Source: Ignavibacteria bacterium UBA7675
GTDB taxonomy: Bacteria; Bacteroidota; Ignavibacteria; Kapaibacteriales; UB7675
DNA length: 9,762 nt
Assembly (NCBI GenBank): GCA_002483085.1
Contig: DLHF01000034.1
Location: 1 to 9,762 of the forward strand
Direction: 5' to 3'
Each line of letters opens with the position of its first letter. The stretch's first letter is position 1. Below the pieces are notes generated by a model. The model was not told where the DNA came from. It did no database searches and worked only from the letters and a program-made list of their open reading frames with translations. This document shows, in pieces, positions 5,903 through 9,762 of the stretch. The position numbers and the translations under genes were made by a program.

Positions 5903-5938
5903 ATTTCCTGATAAGAAGAGATTTTCTGATGAGAAGAG
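5903..5938. repeat. Two tandem 18-bp imperfect repeats in the prenyl synthase leader
   Basis: ATTTCCTGATAAGAAGAG (5903-5920) and ATTTTCTGATGAGAAGAG (5921-5938) are adjacent copies differing at two positions, ending 13 nt before the synthase ATG. They lie in the 5' leader on the minus strand. They could be a paired regulator-binding site or simple slippage. Confidence -1.
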
Positions 5939-5966
5939 TAGACACCTGTGACACTTAATTTTACCG

Positions 5967-5985
5967 AGAGGAACTGATTCCCTCT
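5967..5985 (-). other. Hairpin in the fni-prenyl synthase intergenic region
   Basis: On the minus strand AGAGGGAA and TTCCTCT pair around a TCAG loop, giving 7 bp with one bulged G, about 28 nt after the fni stop. No U-tract follows, so this is at most a weak pausing or processing structure between the two isoprenoid genes. Confidence -1.
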
Positions 5986-6013
5986 TGCGGTTTGTGTTTT
6001 GTTTTGAGGGCTG

Positions 6014-7084
6014 CTATCGCACGTGTTTCGCAACTGTAGGCTGTGGCTGTATTGCCATTTCCGCCTGCTGTAGCTGTGCAATAGTTGCCGAACCTGTGAG
6101 AAACATCGCGGCGCGAAGCTGGCGCTGCCACAGTGCAATGCGCGCGCGCAAGGCATCTTGGTTCTCGTGCAGCAGAGCTTGCAATAGCACGCGTGCTGCT
6201 GCACACATGTCGGCGCCGAGGCCAATAGCTTTTGCTATGTCGAGGCCAGAGCGAATACCGCCGGAAGCGACAAGCGTAAATGTGTAGTCGCGCCGAAGCG
6301 GGGCAATAGAAGTAAGGCAATCAACGGTGGGAATACCCCAGTCCCAAAGCGCATCAAACGCCGCCCGCTCGCTGTTGCGCAGGAGCTCTACGCCTGCCCA
6401 GCTCGTGCCGCCCGCACCTGCTACGTCGATCACTGCGGCACCGGCATTTAGAAGGCGCTGCGCCACCGATGCAGAGATTCCCGCTCCTACTTCTTTTACA
6501 ATCACTGGTATCGGCAGCGATGCCGCGAGCTGTTCTATACCGTGCAGTACGCCGCGAAACGATGTCGTGCCCTCGGGCTGCAAGAGCTCCTGAAGCGGAT
6601 TCAAATGTACGGTAAGAGCGTTGGCTTCTACCAAATCAATAAGCAGGTGGATGTTGTCCCGCACGTCCTGCTGTGCTGCTTCTGCCGCGCCGATGTTGGC
6701 TGTAATTGCTATCGAAGGGGCTGCTTTTCGCACAATACGGAACGACTCGTGGTAGGCCGTGCTTTCAAGTGCTTGCCGCTGCGAGCCCACGCCCATCGGA
6801 ATTGAAAGCTCTTCGCACACCTCGGCCAGCTCGCGATTGATGCGCTCGGCTTCGTCGTAGCCGCCAGTCATGCTGGAAATCATCAGCGGGAGGGAAGCTG
6901 GCTTGCCGAGAAATGTCGTCGCCGTAGAAACTTCGTCGAGATCAATTTCCGGCAGTGCGTTGTGGAGAAATTCCACGCGCTCAAATCCAGGCGATTTCGC
7001 GCGGTGCGTAACGTCGGCGTCCACGCACAGGTCTACGTGGTCCTTTTTTCGCGAAGGCGTTGTATGTGCGGACGCATCTGGCAT
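6014..7084 (-). CDS. fni: Isopentenyl-diphosphate delta-isomerase, type 2 (FMN-dependent)
   Basis: Interconverts isopentenyl and dimethylallyl diphosphate using reduced FMN and Mg2+ in the cytoplasm, and is unrelated to the type 1 Idi enzyme. The 356 residues match the family. Motifs in order are RKKDH (12-16, substrate diphosphate), the FMN-contacting MTGG (72-75), GSQR (100-103), HLNPLQE (160-166, with Gln165 and the Mg-binding Glu166), VKEVGAG (197-203), GAGGTSW (223-229) and SGGIRSG (274-280). All the expected key positions are present. The start at 7084 places RKKDH about 12 residues in, as is usual. It sits 63 bp after dprA and 123 bp ahead of a prenyl diphosphate synthase, its direct consumer, and this context supports the call. 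Organisms making isoprenoids through either MVA or MEP routes can carry this enzyme, so it does not identify the upstream pathway. Confidence -1.
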   Translation of the reverse strand: MPDASAHTTPSRKKDHVDLCVDADVTHRAKSPGFERVEFLHNALPEIDLDEVSTATTFLGKPASLPLMISSMTGGYDEAERINRELAEVCEELSIPMGVGSQRQALESTAYHESFRIVRKAAPSIAITANIGAAEAAQQDVRDNIHLLIDLVEANALTVHLNPLQELLQPEGTTSFRGVLHGIEQLAASLPIPVIVKEVGAGISASVAQRLLNAGAAVIDVAGAGGTSWAGVELLRNSERAAFDALWDWGIPTVDCLTSIAPLRRDYTFTLVASGGIRSGLDIAKAIGLGADMCAAARVLLQALLHENQDALRARIALWQRQLRAAMFLTGSATIAQLQQAEMAIQPQPTVAKHVR

Positions 7085-7104
7085 AGTGTATCTGCTGTGT
7101 AAAG

Positions 7105-7127
7105 CTGGCTACCGGAATGGCAGCCAG
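7105..7127 (-). other. Stable hairpin in the dprA-fni gap
   Basis: On the minus strand CTGGCTGCC and GGTAGCCAG form a 9-bp stem (one G-U pair) with a 5-nt loop, 20 nt after the dprA stop and 20 nt before the fni ATG. Only a short CUUU follows, so termination would be inefficient. It could attenuate read-through from dprA or occupy the fni 5' leader. Confidence -1.
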
Positions 7128-7147
7128 AAGAATAATCCTGTGCTTGA

Positions 7148-8224
7148 CTATATTCGCACAAATTGTCTGCCGGCAAGCTGCCGTATCGCACCGCGAAATT
7201 CGAGTTCGAGCAGGTAAACAAGCAACTCCTGTACCGTAGTTCCGCAGAGCTCGGCAATTGTGTCGATGTGCAGCGGTTCTGGGCCGATACATTCGTACAC
7301 ACGCTGCTCGCTGGGCGTGATATCGGCAAGGAGCAGTGCGCTCGATTGTACCACCTGCCGCACTCCAAGAGTTTGCAGTACATCCTCGGGCGACAGCGCC
7401 GGTACAGCCTGCGAGTTTCTGATAAGCATGTTTGTACCGATGCTCGTTTCCGAGGTAATTGCACCCGGCACCGCAAAAAGCTCGCGGTTCTGGTCGGTTG
7501 CAAACCCGGCTGTGATTAAAGCGCCGCCCCGCGCTCTGCTTTCCACTACAAGCGTAGCCTGTGCAATACCGCTGATAATGCGATTGCGCTGCGGAAAGTA
7601 TGCGGGCAGTGCTCGAACGCCGCAGGCGTACTCGCTAATAATTGCTCCGCCTTGGTCGCTGATCTCGCTTGCAAGCCGTTCGGCAGTGTACGGGCTAATC
7701 GCGTCGATGCCGGAGGCAATGACTGCATATGTCGTTCCGCCTGCGCTCAGCACTGCCTTGTGTGCTACTGTGTCAATGCCGAAAGCAAGGCCGCTGATAA
7801 CCACGATACCGCTTTGTGCAAATACCCCTGCAAAGCGCTCTGTTGCGAGCTTTCCGTAGGATGTACATCTCCGTGTTCCGACAACTGCAACGGCCAGAGC
7901 ATCGGCAGATTGTAGAGTGCCCCGCACAAAAAGTACTGGTGGGGGATAGTAAATTTCTCGCAGCAGGACGGGATAGCAGTCGTCCCAGATCGTGAGAATG
8001 TCAACGCTGTGGCGGCTGCATAGTTCCGCTTGTTGCCCCGCTCGCTCGCGCAGCAATGCGGGTTTGCTCTCGGCAAAGAGTCCGCTTTGTGCGCTGTCGG
8101 CTACTGTTACAGCTTCATCGAGCGAAGAGCAATGCTCTACAAGGCGGCGCAGTAGCGGGCCTTTCGTGCGCGCCAGCGAGAGCGCCAGAATGTCTTCCGG
8201 TGTCCAGTTGTGGGGAAGTGGCAT
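7148..8224 (-). CDS. dprA: DNA-processing protein DprA (Smf)
   Basis: Binds incoming single-stranded DNA during natural transformation and loads RecA; it is also widespread in bacteria not known to be competent. The 358 residues are typical for the family. An N-terminal helical (SAM-like) region covers about 1-75. The Rossmann-fold core shows VVGTRRCTSYG (114-124), SGLAFGID (144-151), YFPQRNRIISG (209-219), VVESRARGGALITA (226-239) and VPGAITSETSIGTNMLI (252-268). A C-terminal winged-helix domain follows (about 300-358). The start at 8224 gives a normal N-terminus; there is no ribosome-binding site. It is flanked by glmM (57 bp upstream) and fni (63 bp downstream), with no other competence genes nearby, so context adds nothing about its role. 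Confidence -1.
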   Translation of the reverse strand: MPLPHNWTPEDILALSLARTKGPLLRRLVEHCSSLDEAVTVADSAQSGLFAESKPALLRERAGQQAELCSRHSVDILTIWDDCYPVLLREIYYPPPVLFVRGTLQSADALAVAVVGTRRCTSYGKLATERFAGVFAQSGIVVISGLAFGIDTVAHKAVLSAGGTTYAVIASGIDAISPYTAERLASEISDQGGAIISEYACGVRALPAYFPQRNRIISGIAQATLVVESRARGGALITAGFATDQNRELFAVPGAITSETSIGTNMLIRNSQAVPALSPEDVLQTLGVRQVVQSSALLLADITPSEQRVYECIGPEPLHIDTIAELCGTTVQELLVYLLELEFRGAIRQLAGRQFVRI

Positions 8225-8281
8225 GTGATGAGTGGAATAATCAACAGAAAAAAGAACTATGAGCCGTGCCGCTGTTGGCTG

Positions 8282-9655
8282 CTACGGGATAGAGTGCATA
8301 AACGCATCGGCGAGTGCTTCGGCTTGCTCTGGCGTGGGCGCTTCGGCAATGATTCGCACAATAGGCTCGGTATTGGACGCCCGCAGATGTACCCACGAGT
8401 GGTCGAACGAGAGCTTGAGCCCGTCGGCTCGTGTGCAGTCCGCATCGGCATTCTCGCTTTGCACCTTGTCGAACAGGTGCGCTGTTTCGCCCTGAAATGC
8501 TTTTTTGCGCTTTACAATCGTGTACTTTGGCAGTGTATCTACCAGTGCCGAGAGCGGAAGCCCTTGCTGTGCCAGCACTGTGAGCACCAATGCCGTTCCC
8601 ACAAGCGAGTCGCGTCCTGCGTGGCAGCCGGGCAGAATAACACCGCCACTGCCTTCGCCGCCTACTACCGAGCGGTGTTCGAGCATCGCCTTTACTACAT
8701 TAATTTCGCCTACGGGCGTGCGGTGCACTGTTGCACCAAACCGCGCGGCGATGTCTTCCACTGCACGGGTTGTAGAAAGATTGACTGCTACCGACGGTGT
8801 TGTGTCGGCGCCAAACAGCGCGGCATTGCTCAGCACCGAGAGCACGGCGAGAACAACAGTGTTTTCCTCGCCAATGGGCTTTCCTGTTTCGTCGATAAGC
8901 ACCAGGCGGTCGGCGTCTGGGTCGACGGCAATGCCAAGATCGGCTCTGTGTGCTGCTACGGCTTGCGCCAGGCTGCCGAGGTTTTCCGGAAGTGGTTCGG
9001 GTGTGTGCGGAAACACACCGGAGCCATCGCAATACAGGGGAATAACTTCGCAGCTAAAATGCGCCAGCAGCGCGGGAATAGCCGCCGAACCAGAGCAGTT
9101 GACGGCGTCCACCACCACGCGAAAGCGTTTAGCCCGAATTGCCTCCACAAGGCCGCTACTTGCTGCAAAAGCTGGAAGCGCGAGAATAGAAGCGATATGC
9201 GCTGCAATAGGCGACTCTGCCGCAGTGATATGCCCGCCTTGCTGCGTAGCCACAAAGCGAAAACCATTGGTGTCGAGAATATCCCACATGCTGCGATTCT
9301 CCTCAGCATCGAGAAATATTCCCCGGCTGTTGAGAAATTTCAAACCATTCCACTGCTCTGGATTGTGTGATGCTGTAACCGCAATCCCGCCTGCAATGCC
9401 ATCGCGCTCGGCGAACAACTGCACAGTAGGCGTGGGAACAGTGCCGAGCCGTACTACATTGCGCCCGCATGCAGCAAGCGCCCCGCAGACAATGTGCTCA
9501 ATCCACTCGCCGCTGGGCCTGCCATCGCACCCCACGACAATATCGCCCTCGGGCAAAATAGCGCTGAATGCCGCTGCGTACTCGGCGATGCGCCAGGGAA
9601 GCATGTCGTCGCCAAGAGTAGCGCGGACACCGGAAATAGATCGTATAAAAGCCAT
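8282..9655 (-). CDS. glmM: Phosphohexomutase, probably phosphoglucosamine mutase (GlmM)
   Basis: Member of the alpha-D-phosphohexomutase family. GlmM converts glucosamine-6-phosphate to glucosamine-1-phosphate for UDP-GlcNAc and peptidoglycan synthesis. The 457 residues are the normal length. The N-terminus IRSISGVRATLG (4-15) is the usual FCB-type opening. The active-site phosphoserine is Ser96 in TASHNPEQWNG (94-104), Mg2+ is bound by DPDADR (245-250), the sugar-specificity loop is GGEGSGGVILP (332-342) and the phosphate-binding loop is RASNTEPIVRI (425-435). All four catalytic elements are intact. The GGEGSGG loop differs from the GGEQSGH of E. coli-type GlmM and resembles Bacteroidetes enzymes annotated as GlmM. 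The substrate could instead be mannose- or glucose-phosphate (PMM/PGM), which sequence alone cannot settle. It is the first clearly assigned gene of the minus-strand series, 57 bp ahead of dprA. Confidence -1.
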   Translation of the reverse strand: MAFIRSISGVRATLGDDMLPWRIAEYAAAFSAILPEGDIVVGCDGRPSGEWIEHIVCGALAACGRNVVRLGTVPTPTVQLFAERDGIAGGIAVTASHNPEQWNGLKFLNSRGIFLDAEENRSMWDILDTNGFRFVATQQGGHITAAESPIAAHIASILALPAFAASSGLVEAIRAKRFRVVVDAVNCSGSAAIPALLAHFSCEVIPLYCDGSGVFPHTPEPLPENLGSLAQAVAAHRADLGIAVDPDADRLVLIDETGKPIGEENTVVLAVLSVLSNAALFGADTTPSVAVNLSTTRAVEDIAARFGATVHRTPVGEINVVKAMLEHRSVVGGEGSGGVILPGCHAGRDSLVGTALVLTVLAQQGLPLSALVDTLPKYTIVKRKKAFQGETAHLFDKVQSENADADCTRADGLKLSFDHSWVHLRASNTEPIVRIIAEAPTPEQAEALADAFMHSIP

Positions 9656-9762
9656 GCGTGTATGCTATGTTGGATAATGAGCGGGCAAATTACGAAAAAA
9701 GCGTCGAAGAAGAAACGATTGCGATTGAGGCCGAACAGCACGCGGCGGCTGGAAGTTATCAT
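9656..9762. other. Right-edge segment with competing partial reading frames
   Basis: Three partial frames are possible and none is long enough to decide. On the plus strand, ATG 9667 opens a Glu/Ala-rich frame (MLDNERANYEKS...) with the G-rich first codon positions expected of coding DNA. ATG 9677 opens a Lys/Arg-rich frame (MSGQITKKASKKK...). On the minus strand, a frame entering from the edge ends at a TAG (9667-9665), 9 nt before the glmM ATG, and would fit the co-directional gene order. Divergent starts only 11-21 nt from the glmM start would leave almost no room for promoters, which counts against the plus-strand options; codon composition counts in favour of the first. I make no gene call. 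Confidence -1.

Noticed and set aside
7148..8224. Competence or defence island around dprA.
   Set aside because: Neighbours are glmM and isoprenoid genes. No com genes, nucleases, toxins or mobile elements are visible, and DprA is a general housekeeping family.
8210..9370. Long plus-strand frames opposite glmM (8210-9370 and 8505-9677).
   Set aside because: They are antisense to a gene with all four phosphohexomutase motifs intact. Composition is Cys/Arg/Ser-rich and unlike any family; they result from codon bias that leaves few stops on the other strand.

Overview
The window carries eight co-directional genes on the minus strand of a bacterial chromosome; every clearly recognisable gene is ordinary housekeeping or regulatory. 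Overall base composition is moderately GC-rich. None of the eight start codons has a convincing Shine-Dalgarno sequence. The HPr/enzyme I pair has no adjacent sugar permease, and the phosphosugar mutase has the GGEGSGG substrate loop and following HAGRD segment that I associate with Bacteroidetes-type GlmM. Together these suggest the Bacteroidetes/Chlorobi/Ignavibacteria/Kapabacteria (FCB) group. This placement is an inference and no marker here fixes the phylum.

Layout in transcription order (right to left): glmM-like phosphosugar mutase (9655-8282); dprA (8224-7148); type 2 isopentenyl-diphosphate isomerase fni (7084-6014); short-chain trans-prenyl diphosphate synthase (5890-4901); a 321-bp non-coding gap with two compact hairpins (4580-4900); ptsH (4579-4313); ptsI (4251-2440); dusB (2230-1211); and the 5' part of an unidentified, highly charged, repeat-rich protein (1107 to beyond position 1). 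The right edge (9656-9762) is too short to decide which frame or strand is coding.

Functionally, fni and the prenyl synthase form a two-step isoprenoid module: IPP/DMAPP interconversion, then chain elongation to about C15-C20. ptsH and ptsI form the phosphoryl-transfer core of a PTS that seems to lack local transport components, so a regulatory role is plausible. glmM, dprA and dusB are unlinked housekeeping functions: cell-wall precursor synthesis, protection of incoming single-stranded DNA, and tRNA modification.

I see no mobile element, CRISPR array, tRNA, rRNA or clear novel defence or biosynthetic system. The parts least explained by known families are the in-frame tandem-repeat protein at the left edge, a 35-codon cysteine-containing ORF overlapping the end of dusB, the lysine/arginine-rich N-terminal extension on enzyme I, a Trp in place of the Pro after the DusB catalytic Cys, and structured non-coding leaders before several genes.
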